From: Mycteria americana
Taxonomy: Eukaryota; Chordata; Aves; Ciconiiformes; Ciconiidae
Assembly: GCF_035582795.1 (NCBI RefSeq)
Contig: NC_134368.1
Span: 12,568,001-12,632,000, forward strand
DNA: 64,000 nucleotides
Reading direction: 5' to 3'
In this document: piece after piece, positions 49,046 to 62,500 of the stretch
How positions within the stretch are numbered: position 1 is the stretch's first letter
Layout of the letters: every line of letters starts with the position of its first letter
The notes under the pieces: generated by a model
Told to the model about the DNA's origin: nothing
Databases searched by the model: none
Seen by the model: the letters and a program-made list of their open reading frames with translations, nothing else
Made by a program: the position numbers and the translations under genes

Positions 49046-52000
49046 ACAGGTCAGCTACGGTCCATTAAAGCATGGGGGGGATGTACATTATTTTAAATAA
49101 TGAACGTAGACATGTCTAACCTGCATATCATTGACAGCATCATTATCAAATAAAACCTTTAAATTTTAATCTATTTTTTTCTCTTTTTCTAGAAACCTCC
49201 TGAATTAACTAGTCACTTCTAAGATGAGAAGTAAGGAGAAAGACTAATACAAATAAGTCAATATCACAGGATCCTTTCTTACAAAAAAAAAAAAAAAGGA
49301 AAATGATGGCCAGGGACAGACAGGTGCAAAGGCTCATGTTTTGATTCATACATTTTCCTTAGCAGGATAATGCCTCTGAATCAATAATCCTGGAAGTCTG
49401 AGTCGGATTGACACTCGGTTTGTTGTACACTTCACACTGTTCTCCCAAGCTCTAGCAGAGACCGCTGGAAAACATGACAAACAGTGCAGATGTGTTGACA
49501 TTTCTTCTGATAGACACTATCACTGGCAGATATATTGTTTGGCTGAAAGTAGTAAGTACTTTTAGAGATGCTATCATTCACATTATGGATAATGTTAATT
49601 TATTAAACCTGAAAGAAAGTTTAGAATCAGCTGGTTCTTCATTGTTTGTGTTATTTTTTATTTCTTCTTAGTTTACAGTAATGGTAAACTGGTTTATGGT
49701 TTATAATCAGCTTTTACTCAATGTGCCTGTAAAACTGGCATTGGAAGAATTTAAAAATAGCCATGTCTCTAAATAATGCTAAGAATATTGATTTAATAAC
49801 AAATGAAGTGGTATTAAGTGTAGTCAAAATGTAATCTTGCTTGCTGTCTAGGGACAGTTCCAAAAGAAGAAAGAAGACAAGCTGAAAGCAATACATGGGG
49901 AGAGTGAGAGTGACCAAACCACAGGAAAATCCCTCCCCAGTCCTCTCCTGTGTGATGCTGAGCAACTTCACTCCTGCCACCATCAAGTGGTGCAAAGCCT
50001 CCTGTCACCTGATGCGAAAACACTTATCAGGCCACATTGCACGGCTGGACTGCTGCTGGCCAGTGTGGGACAGTAAATTTAGATATCACTAATGTCATCA
50101 ACTGTAATGGGTAATTCATCCACAGGTCTGCCCACAGGTTTTGCTGCCATTGATTTTAAAATGATAGGTGTCAGACTTCCTGCCCTACAAAGCAAACTTC
50201 TTTATCTACAGCTATTAAATGGCTGTTCCCTGGCAGTCTGTGGGTTACAAATTTCTGGACCAAAGCCTACTGGTTGGATAGGTCAGGAATTTGTATTTGA
50301 AGGTTGTTATAAGATGTTGAAAACCCTTCGCACCCTCTGGCAAGTAGAGGCAGAGGGACTGGATCTTCGGCACATCCTTTTGAGTTACATGCCCAGTGCA
50401 GGGCTTCCTGCAGGTGCAGGGAAAAGGGTATGATGATCTTTGTGGTCCTTTTTGTTACTATGTTCTTCTGTTCTCAGATGAAAGAGAAATCAGATTTCTC
50501 TCCCGTGGACTCTTAATAGGTAGTAGGAAGTACTAGTAGGAAGCACTGTTAGATTATCAGATAGAAACTTGGTACCCAACGTGCAGAAGCAGCTAGAAGA
50601 ATCAGAATTAACCCCTATGGCAGAGAAGCATTTGTGGTAGGGAAGACAGGAATGGTCCAGAGGGACTGAGTATAGAAAAAAAAAGTTAAAATTATACTTT
50701 TTTAAGAAATGTGACAGCACTTTATCCTAAAAATAGTTAAGAATAATTGTATACAATTGCCACTGCTGTAGTTGCTATAAGTTACTGCATGTTTACAAAG
50801 AGATGAGTCTACACATTTTGTATTTATTAAGATACTATCCACAGTACAGCAAGTTTGGAAATTCCTGACTAACAGCAGCTTTACAAGATGTCAAAATGAC
50901 CTTGCCACGTCTGCTTATTTATTTGTTCTTCCACTTTGAAAATGCCACTTCACTAGAGAGATGCTCATGGTTTTTATATGTAGTCAATGAGCTTCTACAA
51001 TACAAATGACAGTCTAAAGCAGTTTCGTGGCACCTTTCATGCCAAGCTCCATAGAATTTATGTAATGAATTTCAGCAGTGACCCCATCACTTCACTGGTG
51101 TTGTACAGCCTGTGAAAAGCTCTGAAGTACCTTGTGTTTTATTAATGGGAATTCAGACAGGGTCAAATTTACTCCCTCAACATTGAAAATATTTGATTCC
51201 CAGCATGTTTCTTTACCTCCAAATTTAGAATCTAGTTTTCACTTCATATTGAGTGAACAGAGACCAAATAAAAAAGAAAAAAACCCCAAAACAAAACAAA
51301 AAAAGCACCTGAAGACTTGAGATGCCATATGGAGGTTTTATCCACAGTTTTCACAGAGCATGAGTCTCAAAGAGAGACTGTGAGAAAAAGCTGCTACCTG
51401 AGCCAATGCAACAGGCAAGCTAATCTGGGGGTGATAGACCCTCCTGCTTTCTCCAACAACTAAAGTTAATCTTATTTTAACATTCCTTCACTACTCACCG
51501 ACTCCTGGAATGGCCTCATGTCTTCATCCTTCTGGAAAACAAAGCCAAGCAAAGCAAAGCAAAACAAAACCTACTTTAAATTGCTGTCGTATGACTGAGT
51601 ATATGTATTTTCCACCCTTTCTTCTTCCTGGCATCTTAGAGATACTTGTCACCCTAGTCACCAGCAATGTTTTTCAAAGTTATAATCATGTTCTGAATGC
51701 TGACTTCAGACTTTCACCAAAACCACCTTAACAGAGCACAGTTTTTTCCTGAAACAGGATGAGAATAGATAAGATCTCTCAGCAGTTTGAGGCATCTCAC
51801 CTAACCTTCCAGTGTATCTATAATTCAGCACACTGCAAGACAAGATGAATTTTGACAAATAAAAATAAATAATGCATGCTTTCAGGGAAAAAGAAAAGTG
51901 TATGTAACAAGAAACAGCATGCTTATGAAAAAATTAACCAAAGGAAAAAAAAGGGAAAAGATTGTTTACCAAATATAGGAAGATATTGACTAGTTTAAGT

Positions 52001-52999
52001 TAAGAATCCTCAAAATAATCTATTCATAGCCCGGTAATTGGGATAGTCCTTACTACACATCAAAAAAAATTATGTTAGCAACAGTAAGAAATGTTGTATT
52101 TAGTGAAAATTTAATCCTTGCCCCTAGCTGGTGCAAAATTCAGCCTGAAATTGCTACCAAAGAATCTGAGCTAAGGTGATCCTTTTGCACTCTCCCAGCA
52201 TGTTTCTGACTGCTGGTCAAAAGCCAAATGTGCTAAATTCTTACCATTAAACACCAGATTAGTTCCAGATAAACACCAGAAATAGATGCATTATCTTAAA
52301 AAAACCTACTGCATGGTCAGAATTTAAACTATTGCTCATATACAAGAAATCAAGCTGATTTATCCTTTGTGGAACTCTTTGACTACTATTTTACCTGTTT
52401 TCTATGAAAACTCTACATAATGGCTGTGACTTTTAAATATTATTTACACATTCAATTACTTATTATTATTCAGTATTAATGCAGATGTACTCAAAAGGGA
52501 AATTAGCACCTCGTACCTAGCCCATGTAGTTTATAGTCTAATGGGGACAGAAGAATAGTTCAAGGGTATCAGTCAACATTTTCAGATGTAGACATATTTT
52601 TCATATTTAGTTTGCTGAAGCAAAGTAAACAAGTGGTTAAGATCTGTACATTATTAAGGTATAACAAACTGTAAAGTCCTCATTTCAAGTTAAGTGCAAA
52701 GGATAAGGAAAATCAAACAGTTTCTGCATGAGGACTGATAATATAGATCAGGAGTCTATACATTGGAAAAGACATGACTAAGGAAGAAATACAACAGGAA
52801 AATATATTTCAGATGGGAGGGAAAAAGTAAACAGAGTATGGATGTTCATTGCCACGTCCTGTAAAAAGACTAAGTAAGCCTAAATTAAAAGAGCAGATGG
52901 CAGGATGAAAATCATCTCAAGCAATAGCAAAGGAGCTCCTTGTCACAGAGGAGCTATCATAACTGCTAAAATTTTGTCTTGGTTTAAGAGGAGACTATC
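49046..52999. other. Intergenic, no recognised gene
   Basis: AT-rich sequence with a 15-base poly-A tract at 49283-49297 and an AAGCA/AAACA repeat at 51541-51574. Open frames of up to 113 codons (50092-50433 plus) show no domain. I see no transposon besides the adjoining LTR and CR1. Confidence 0.6.
51541..51574. repeat. (AAGCA)n-type pentamer repeat
   Basis: AAGCC AAGCA AAGCA AAGCA AAGCA AAACA AAACC: a short imperfect microsatellite. Confidence 0.85.
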
Positions 53000-53106
53000 T
53001 GAACAACCTGATCTAGTTGAAGATGTCCCTGCTCATTGCAGGGGGGTTGGACTAGATGGCCTTTAAAGGTCCCTTCCAATCCAAACTATTCTATGACTCT
53101 ATGATC
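53000..53106 (+). mobile_element. CR1 LINE, very short 3' end
   Basis: It contains GGGGTTGGACTAGATGGCCT, then AAAGGTCCCTTCCAATCC, and ends in ATTCTATGACTCTATGA repeats. Only the last 110 bp or so of the 3' UTR inserted or survives. Confidence 0.9.
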
Positions 53107-55737
53107 CAAATTCATTGAAGAAAACTGCATTAGTAGGTCTTAAGGAAAAAAAGACAATGCAAATCACTGGAATTGGAGATTAGTCTGCAGGAATATCCAC
53201 TTCAGGTCTGTCTTATTCTGATACGATTTTATGTTGAGCATGGAAATGACTTCGAAAATGTGACCACTGAACCTGGATTTAATGTGAAAGGCAGAAGAGG
53301 CGATTCTAGGCGTGATGTGACCCAAGCAGAACATTTTGGATGGATTTGAAGTCCATGCCCTAGAAAAGGTTTTTTAATCAATCCCTAGAGAAAGGGAAGG
53401 TGTCAACAGGCAAGAGCCAAGGCACAGACAGGGGAAGGAAGAAGTGGGTTTTGAAGGCAAAGTAAACCTTAGTGGGGACTGAAGAGAGCCTGAATATGAG
53501 AGATGTTTTTAGACACTACATTTGCATGTGCAATGACTAAATGGCTGTGATAGTCACACCCCATGGCGGCAAACTCCAGGAAATAAAATGGGACTACTAT
53601 ATATATAATAAGCACAGTGAGTCTCAAGAAGATAGAAAAGACATGAAAGGCACTGGAATTCACAGTGGTTTTTTTCCTCTGTTACACACCAAATGATTAA
53701 AAAGAATTCCATTTTAGTGAGGTAAAATACCAATGTGCATTGCAGAATAGATTCTAGATTGTATCCATAAGACAATGGTTAGAGAAATAAGTATTCTTTA
53801 TCTTGCTTTATGAAGACAAGTATTTATGCTTACAGACCCATTCTATCCAAACTGAGATTGAATTGAGGAAGAACCAGCCAGTGACCAACTCCTTCAATTT
53901 TGTGTCCAAGCTCCATGTTAGTTGTTAGATCTGTGCAATGAAGTGCAACCGGCTGTTCCTTCCCTCTGGCCACTGTGAATTATTAATTGCTGTTTATCTC
54001 TGAATTTGTCACTCCTTGGAGGATTTCATTAAAGAAAATGACACAATGAGAACAAATACTTGAGATACCAAGTCCTCCACTTCCAGGCCTGTTATTCAGA
54101 CACATCTGTTCACACAAAAATGTAATTTCAAAGGTATTAAGTTTAGTATCAGAACAGCTCTACATCTATGAATCTTTATGAAAATAGCAATTCACAGGTG
54201 TGATACAATATTGATTAAGCCATAAAGAATATACACTCTTGGGGCAATTTTCGAAAGAGCGTGAAACAAAATGAATGGTCGGGTATTTTAAAAGAGTTCA
54301 ACACTTCAAATCCTTTGATAATCCATTGGTATCTGAGGGAAAATTTAGACACTTCTTAGTTTTAAAAACCCACTTTTCTTTAGGTCTGAAAGCTGAGCTC
54401 CTGGAAAAATTTGGCTCTGTTTGAAAACTCAGGCCCATTGTACACAGATATCTCTTCACATTATAAGAACCTGATTTAATATTTTAAAAGGAACAGTCTT
54501 TCAGCACACGTTATTTTCCAGTGTTTAATTCATGTTTATTTGTACGTCCATAAGAAGATTAACACGATGTAATGACACAGAGTGCAGAAATAATGAAATG
54601 CTGTTTACTTGCCAAGCCGTTACAGAAAAATCTATTGCCGTCCAAGAAGTAAATATAATTTCAGGTAAAGTTTTCCCAAATGTAACAGCAAAATAAAATA
54701 GGATGATTCCAGCTTCAAAAAATATTTTCTTATTGCAAGAATAACAATTAACCGGAGCAGTTCATCTCTGATTTACACTTGACTGATGATACATTTTGAA
54801 AGTACAAGGCACTAATTTCATTGTCTTACATGAAACAGAAAATGCCAGTTGCTACGTTCACCAGGAAAACATTCCTCAAGAGTATTTATTAGAAATGCAG
54901 TCAGAAGAACTCTCATTCACTTCCTTGAGACCCTAAGAATGACTATGTAAGATATAGGATCATAATTTGCTTTAGATTCCCCTAGTCCAGCAATACAGTT
55001 GTTTCACTGCAATCCTGAGGTTGTTAAAACAGCCACATAACTCTCAGTGCTGAAATAATCCAAGCTCCACAGTAGCTTCATGACATCACATCATATTTTA
55101 TGCAGCTCAGCAAGAACTTGCCTCTTCAAGAACCCTAGGAGATAGTTACTAATTTAATCTTACTCACTGCCTGGTAATTTAAAGACAGACTTACATCTAA
55201 CCACTTCTTAGACATGCTTATCTTAGCTCCAGCTTGGGCTAAGAAGAAACGATTGACATAGATGGTATCAATGTCAGATCTGTGCCCCTGCTGTATGAGA
55301 ACCACATCTTGCAGCATCATTACCTCACCTTCCTCCAAGTTCATTGTTTTTGGAATTTTGCCCAAGTTAGAAAATACCAAATGAACACAAATTAGGAGAA
55401 TTATCCTATCTTTCCACATAATAGCTTCAGGGATCCAGGTCAGCCTGGTTAAGCCTTTGCCACTGGGATTTATCAGCGTGCATAGCCCATGTTTGGGAGT
55501 GCAGGTTGGTGGGCAGCCATACAATACCACCACACTGGGATGCAGCTACCATTGCTTCTCCTCCCAGACCCAGTGAACTCTTCCCCCTGCCTGCAAGTCT
55601 GTTCTTCAAAGGACACCAATTCAAACAAGTGTAGAAAACCAGCTCCTGCTTTTGAAATGAAAAGCAGAGCCAAAATTCCCAGTCCCCTTAGAAAGCTCTC
55701 CTCTTTATTTATTTTTATTTTGTAAAGAAAATGATGT

Positions 55738-55795
55738 AGAATCATGGAAACATTAAGGCTGGAAAGGATCTCCAGAAATCTCATTCATCTCCTTC
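55738..55795 (-). mobile_element. Probable degraded CR1 3' tail
   Basis: TAGAATCATGGAAACATTAA, then GGCTGGAAAGGATCTCC, resembles the reverse complement of the CR1 end (repeat, then TTCCAACCT, then a GGTC-like motif), with several changes. Nothing further into the element can be recognised at higher coordinates. Confidence 0.5.
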
Positions 55796-57678
55796 TCAAA
55801 ACTGTGCTAACTTCAAACTTTCAGCAGTGTAGGGCAGTACTAACTGCCCCACTCTTTGCTGAATACATTGGCAGTGCCTCTGGTGTCACTAAGGATTTAG
55901 AAATACAAAGTACAGACCTGGGAGAACTCTTCTTGGTCAGTGCAGCTGGTTCGACAGCACTGCAGAAAACAACCACAAAAATATCTTCAGAAGTGCCTCA
56001 GGCTCTGTTTGGAATCCAGTTTGGTTCCTTCCTCCAGTATTTCTGCTGGAAAGTCACTCCAGAGTCACACTATTATAACCTTCTTTTAATATTCATCATT
56101 AATGCAACCATAGACCACATCTACCGATTAGTGCCTTCATTAGTACATTGCCTTCAGCTTAAATAGCCTTTCCTTCACACAACTGCCATTTACTGCTTGT
56201 ACAGGCTGCCTGTCTCTCTTTAATGTATTTATAGGAGACAATAATATCCTCTCTCAATCCTTACATACTCATATTGGTAGGACAGACAAGTGAGGGCATT
56301 GAGTCATAAAACAGTTTTGCACTACCCTTACAAGTAAGATGGACTTAAATATCAACTAAAGGCCTCTATTTGAAGAAGAATGGTCTAAATTAACATAGCC
56401 ATCCATGTACCACCCATGCGGGATGGAAGCGAGGTCAGTACAGTCACAACCCATAAGGAAGGACATTGAGAGGAGCAGACCCTGGATGGTTTCATGACCT
56501 TCAGCTGTGGGAAGAGACTTGTGCTTTGCTGCATCTGAGCCCAACTCCGGGCAGGATTGAGAGGCTTCAGCTGTGCTGGCTGCAGAGACAGAGATGGCAG
56601 AATATCTGCACAAGACACGTTTGAAACTGCCTCTAAAATTAAACTGGTCCCAAAAGCCATGTGAACCCTTCTGTTTTGTTTTATAATGGCCTCTGTTTTC
56701 ATTCACCTTCAAACCAGTGTGAATTAAACTGAAATACAACACTTCTGTAGACTGTAGCATGGGTTTAATGGCATTTTCCAGTGCACTGGTTCAGCTCTGC
56801 CAAATAAAAAAGCCCCTGGAGCATAAAGATAGGGGAGTATCTACAGGGAGGGCCATCTGAAACAGTTCCGAGGGAGAGGGCACTCAGCATTTTAAAACAT
56901 ATGTAGAGGAACCACCTTTATGAGAAATTCTGATACAGTTCAAACCAGGGGTCTGATCAAAGGTAAGTACCTTCACTATTCAGGCACAGAGGAAATCAAG
57001 CAATACGCCATGAAAGAACAAATTACTTGTAACATTTGCAGGTTAGCTGTACAGGAATTTTCATGGACTGAAATACATTGAAGGAACCACTTGAGAATTT
57101 CAGATGTTGAGGCATATGAAGGATGGAAGATGAAAAAATATGAAACCAACAAGAATTTTAATGAAATGGGGAATGCAGTAGTATCTTTTGACTTAGTCTG
57201 ATTACAAAACATATGAAAGAAGAAATAAGAGTATAATGTATTTTCTAAGTTAAAGGAACAAAACAAATTGTTTAAGGTCAGATACTCTGCTGTGTTACAG
57301 TGTTGGAACTAACAAGAATGTAAAAGAGGCCGTTATTTAGATCCAGATTTCCCTCAGAGAATTCAGTTGCAAAAATTGACCTCTGAAGTGACTCAAATAT
57401 GCCACAATCAACTCTTGGGTTTATGGTCTATAGTTTCTGAACAAGAGTGCCATGGAAGATGAGTCATGGAGCAGAGACACAAAGTACCCAATATTAATTG
57501 ATCACTTTAGAGAAAGCCCACCAGGGATCTGAAGTCTACTTTTAGCTGTAGTTGGCTCTGAGAATCAGCAATTATAAGTGTCTTCCCTACATGTTTCCAG
57601 CTCTACTATAAGGTTAATGCAGTAAGCTGTGGACTAGACTCTTTACTAAATATGCTGATGGGGGATTGACTTTTTGTC

Positions 57679-57696
57679 TGTGTGTGTGTGTGTGTG
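57679..57696. repeat. (TG)9 microsatellite
   Basis: A clean TG dinucleotide run after TTTTTGTC. Confidence 0.95.
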
Positions 57697-58269
57697 GCTG
57701 AAAGAAATAAGCTGAACTAGTCTGTAACTAATGAATAAAAGCAATCAATCATAGCCAGGAAAGGCGGACATTACCACAGAAAGAACCATCATGGGAAGGA
57801 CAGAAGAAATTTTTCATTTTTAATTTGATCTCAGCACTATCTTGAAAATGAATAATGCTTTCTTTATCACTTATGTAATGCTTTTTTATCAGCAGAATGG
57901 AGGCAACACCCAAATGGAAACAAATTTTGTGTTTCCAGTTTATTCAATGTAAATCAAGAGGAACAAATTAGTTTTCAGTATTCCTACTTACTGAGCTGCT
58001 CAGTGAAACACAGAAGTTGAGTGTTTCATTCTCCAAGGCACAGAACAGCATCCTGTTGGCTGGAATTGGCTAAAGCAATTTCAGAATGACTAATGATGCT
58101 TATAAGATTCCAGCAACAATAGCTATAGCACTGAAACACTCTATAAAGCCAAAGACCATGACTATCTTTGAAAAGAAGAGCAGCGAAGAAAGTATTGATT
58201 AGCCAACTATTTCTTAGCAAGGAAACAAGGAACATATAACACAGAGTTGTTAAGTATAATCTTTTTTGA

Positions 58270-59250
58270 TTCTACCAAAAAAAAAATTTCTTTGTATAAC
58301 AGGATCATCAGTCTTTGTGGATGGAAAGACAAAGTAGGTATCGCATATCTAGGTTTTGGTAAGTCTATTAACTTTGCCTTAGTACAGACTCCCAGTGCTC
58401 TAAATGAAAATGCTAAAAAAGAGTTTGACTACTCATTTCCAGAGAGTAATTCATTGGATTCACTGACAAAATTGAAAGACTTGTCAAGCAGGGTTCTCCA
58501 AAAGTCTGTACAATATTTCAATTTATAATCTGGATGATGGATGGTCAGTATGCCTATTAAAAGTGCAGATAATACAAAGCTAGAAATGACAGTGCATAGG
58601 CTGTAGGATGGGATAACAACTTAATAATGATCCTGACAAGCTGGAGGAATGGTCCAAAACTGGGACGAAATTCAGCATGTATGAAATTCAGCAAGTGCAA
58701 GGTTCTAAAGATAAAGACTAATCAAGCGGACAGGATGGAGAACAACAGATTGTGTACCTGTTTTGTAGAAACATCATTCAGAAATAGAGTGCAGAAATAG
58801 AGGAAGTCTAGAGAGAAGCAATGAGACTGACAGAAGTCTGGAAAATACTGCTTCTGGTTGCATGCGAGGAACAGTTGAATGAATCAAAGTTGTTGGAAGA
58901 CTGATGGGGCACTGTAAACCATCTGAGTTCAAAAGGACTCTTTAAAGTCTTGCAAGACAGTTTTCAAGTCCCTTTTGCAAAAAGAGAAGGTTATAAAGTG
59001 TTCTTCATATCTATGGTAGATAGGACAAAGAATATTGAGATAAGACACTAGGAAACCTCTTTAATTACAAGCTCTGATTTACAAGGAATTTCTATTCACT
59101 GCTTGTTGAAGTCACAGAGTTTCCACCCCAGAGGACATGTTATAGGTTAGGCAAAGTTCTGTAAAGAATGATAAATGTATTGTTGATCCTGTCTTTGGGT
59201 AGGGAATGGATTAAATGACCTTTCCATGTAATTTTCAGCCTTGTTAACCA
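58270..59250 (+). mobile_element. Ancient, internally deleted CR1-family LINE
   Basis: Highly diverged but in the right order, the segment shows a reverse-transcriptase piece near 58320-58370 (GIAYLGFGKSINFALV, compare the usual VYLDFSKAFDTV). It then shows an AGATAATACAAAGCTAGAAA stretch (58566-58585), corresponding to the FADDTKL region, and a CTGGAGGAATGGTCCAAAAC stretch (58640-58659). The end of ORF2 and the 3' UTR follow, with TAGGACAAAGAATATTGAG (59022-59040) and TGGATTAAATGACCTTTCCA (59208-59227), matching the CR1 end motif. Parts between are missing or unreadable. It has many stops and is inactive. Its divergence is far higher than that of the other CR1 copies here. Confidence 0.75.
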
Positions 59251-59501
59251 CAGTTTAAAGTGTTGTTTTTACACATCCTGAGTATTTACCAGAAAATGTT
59301 CTACTCTTAAAGAATATTCAGTTCTTTGATGGGTCAGCTGTAAATTAAGTAAAACATCATTCACTGGGGTAAGAACACTATACAGATCTTCTCATTCCCA
59401 TATTTTGGGAGTCATTGCGAAGTTATCAAAACATCAAAACCAGTGTGGATGTATAGCACATCAGCTGCCTCCTAGTAACCTCAAGGTAGTTTACATGCTT
59501 T

Positions 59502-59574
59502 GAATCGTAGAATCATAGAATCATAGAATCATTTAGGTTGGCAAAGACCCTTAAGATCATCGAGTCCAACTGTA
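59502..59574 (-). mobile_element. CR1 LINE, short 3' end on minus
   Basis: Three GAATCRTA repeats at the low end are followed by ATCATTTAGGTTGGCAAAGA and TTAAGATCATCGAGTCCAAC, the reverse complement of the CR1 terminal region. Only about 70 bp of the 3' end are present. Confidence 0.92.
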
Positions 59575-62500
59575 AACTTTGAGAAGCAAGTTATCCCAAA
59601 TTTCCTCATATTTTTCAAGAGTAAAAACATGCAAGTAGACAAATTCTATGGGGCAGCTGATACTTTTTAAGTGCACAACCTATCTTATTTCACAGTAATT
59701 TACTCATGTAGCTGTACCCCTGTGCTCAGTGGAGATACAAGGTAATGAATTCAAGACTCACACAAACTAAATAATTAATTAGACTTGTAATACCATACTG
59801 AACTCTTTAATGTGCACCTGGACAACTATCAGAGACTGCACAGAAATGTACAGAAGAGGCAAGGAGCAACTCTAGCAAGCCTGCATGTGGGTCACCTGGA
59901 TTGGAGGTCACAGACCCATTTCCACTACCCCTATACAAAGCTATCACACGGTTATCTGAAAACCGCCCTCGTACACACTCAGTCAAAAGAGGTCTTTTTC
60001 TTTCTCAAAAAAAAGAGTAGTGAAAAAAATACTCCGTACATGTGAGAAAAGCAACTTTACAAGAGGATTCAATGATGATAGCATGAGATGTTGCCAGGTC
60101 ACATCTCAGGTATATTCCTGTAAAGCCACTCTTCTAGCCCATTTTTCGTTCTTCATTATTTCTCTTTCTCTTTTGAACATTCTACTTTTCCATCTCACTT
60201 GAATATTTTCAAATAATTTATCTCAGTTTGTCAAATACTGTATTTTCCCAGCATACGTGGCTTCTCTGGTGACATAGGGTATTTTTTGCTATATTTGCAT
60301 ATAGAATGTATTAGAAGGAATTTCATCTAATGACAGTGACAAACTACACATGAGATTCCAAGCCTTACCTAGTATGCTTACATGCTAGTAAGAATCACTC
60401 AGGTCTGAAAATTTACTCAATTAAATAACACAAAACCCCTTAAAAATCTGTGGGACTACTTGTTGGGTACGGTATGAGACAGTAAGAGTATCATAAAAAT
60501 ATTAGAGTCATTCATATGATACATTGCTTTCCTATAAAGTGATCACTAGCAAGTAGCTATGTATACTACCTTAAAAAAACACCTGAGAAACTTAGCAAGT
60601 GTGTTTTCCTATTTTGTTCAAAGGGCTTTTTAAATGCAAGGAAGACTCCCTCAGAATGATAAAGATTCAATACAGAACTGACATTCTGCCTAGAAAGCAG
60701 CCAGGCTTTCATATGTAAATTCTCTGGTGTGTTTTGATTTTTACTTTTAAAAAGTGTATTGTTCCGTGTATAGAATGAATATTTTTGGAACAGTTGCATA
60801 ACGTTAAATTTGCCCTTGGTGAATTTTTCTTTGGTTGCCTGAAATACTATTGCTTCATTTTAGTTCTTCTGAAATGACAGATTCATAAATGCCTGAAGGC
60901 CTTTATACATTAACTAGTTAATATGAGATGTCACCATGATTAATGAATGAGGGGTTTTTTTTAAAAAACAGTACTTTCATTACCGGTTTTCATGACAGGA
61001 GCCTGACATGACAGTACTAAAAGTTGCATAAGAAGAGGAAGAAGAAAACTTCAAAATTTTGTAGGATTAAGGTAAACCAGAAAAAAAAGAAATACATAAA
61101 GAAGAATGGCAAGATAAGTGGATTACAGTGTGAGATATGCTTGGGTTTATTCTAAAATATTAATGTCATTTTTGACAGTAGATTAAAAAAATGCTGAAAA
61201 ACAGATATGAAATTGTTTGTGGACAGGTGAACTGGCAACAAGGCAAAAATGCACTTTCACCTATAATTATCAGCCATGCTTACTTACAGATAACTAGAGG
61301 AAACAAGAAAACAAGTGTCCACGGAGGATGCTGTGGTGAAAGGTGCTAATGGCTGACACCAGAAGAGTTTAAGCCTTAATATTAGAGTAAGGTATATAAG
61401 CCTAAGATGGAAAAAGCAGGTTACAAGCTAAAATATTTTCAAACTCAGAACAAGCAGCCAGCCCACTCTCTGCATTTAGAAGCAGATGTGGACAGAAGGA
61501 CTGATTGTGGAAGGCAATATGCCAGTAAAAAAAGTGTAGCTAAACCAGGGCTAGTAAAAAAGACTTCAGTGGTTTCAAGCACAGGAACCAGGGCTTGTTA
61601 TTACTGGAGGCAGAAAGTCAGTAAAAAAGGAGCTATCACTATGGGCAGAGGTAGATCTAATGGAGGAGGAGAATGGTCTGCCACGTCCAGTCCCACCACG
61701 TACCCAGAGGTGTAATGCAGCAGTTCTGCTTTGCATGACGGGTGGCACCCGGGCTGTTGTACAATTTCTTCTGTTCATCTGCCACGACCCTGTTTACACT
61801 TGCAGCCCACATCAAACACAGAGAGATCCCAAAGAGTATGCCATCTTCTAATTTCTGTCTTCTCAACTCCCATTATAAATCGCTTTGCAACACCTTCTAG
61901 CTTAGCGCCAAACACTGAGGCAACCTAGGGGTACAGAAGATGGGACTATCTGACAGTCTTTTCTTGAACTGTTCACTAAAAGGCTCTTTGCCTCACATGG
62001 CTTCGTATCATTTGGAGGCAAAGGTAATGTGCTTTGCAAAGTCATGCTGCTGAAGAAGAAAAAGACGACAATGAGAAGTTATGAGGATAATGATCAGAAT
62101 TTATAGGCTCGAACTTGGGAAAGTCCAAGATCCCAGCCCCCTCCTCCTCTCCAGTTACCCACTTCTACAAAAATTGCTGGAACTTGATTTCCTTTGAGAC
62201 ACAAAGTCAGGCTGAAATCAGCTGCTGGTTTTAACATGTTCTTGGCAAGAGGACAGACATCTCAGAGAGGCTGCTTCAGTAGGAGACCACAACAGCAAAC
62301 TCCTTACAACGGTCACTTGGGATATGAGAAAAAATCTGGGCAATTCAGCTTCTCCCCAGCAGTGGCAGAGCAACAGAGATGTTCAGGTTCCCTGAAAGGA
62401 AGGAAACTGCCAATCACTTCGGAGAAATACTCCCAACTAACCTCAACCAAAGCCCCTTATTTTTTGGACGGAAGCTGCTTTTTCTTCCTTTCTTTCCTTT

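Larger units (their letters stand above)
53107..58269. other. Intergenic, no recognised gene
   Basis: AT-rich DNA. Open frames of 130-140 codons near 55135-55533 (minus), 55744-56166 (plus) and 56356-56760 (minus) show no family signature. A TG microsatellite lies at 57679-57696. A possible CR1 tail is listed at 55738. Confidence 0.6.

Noticed and set aside
55135..56760. Three frames of 130-140 codons
   Set aside because: No family signature. The plus-strand frame starts inside a probable CR1 tail, and no splice or promoter context supports them.
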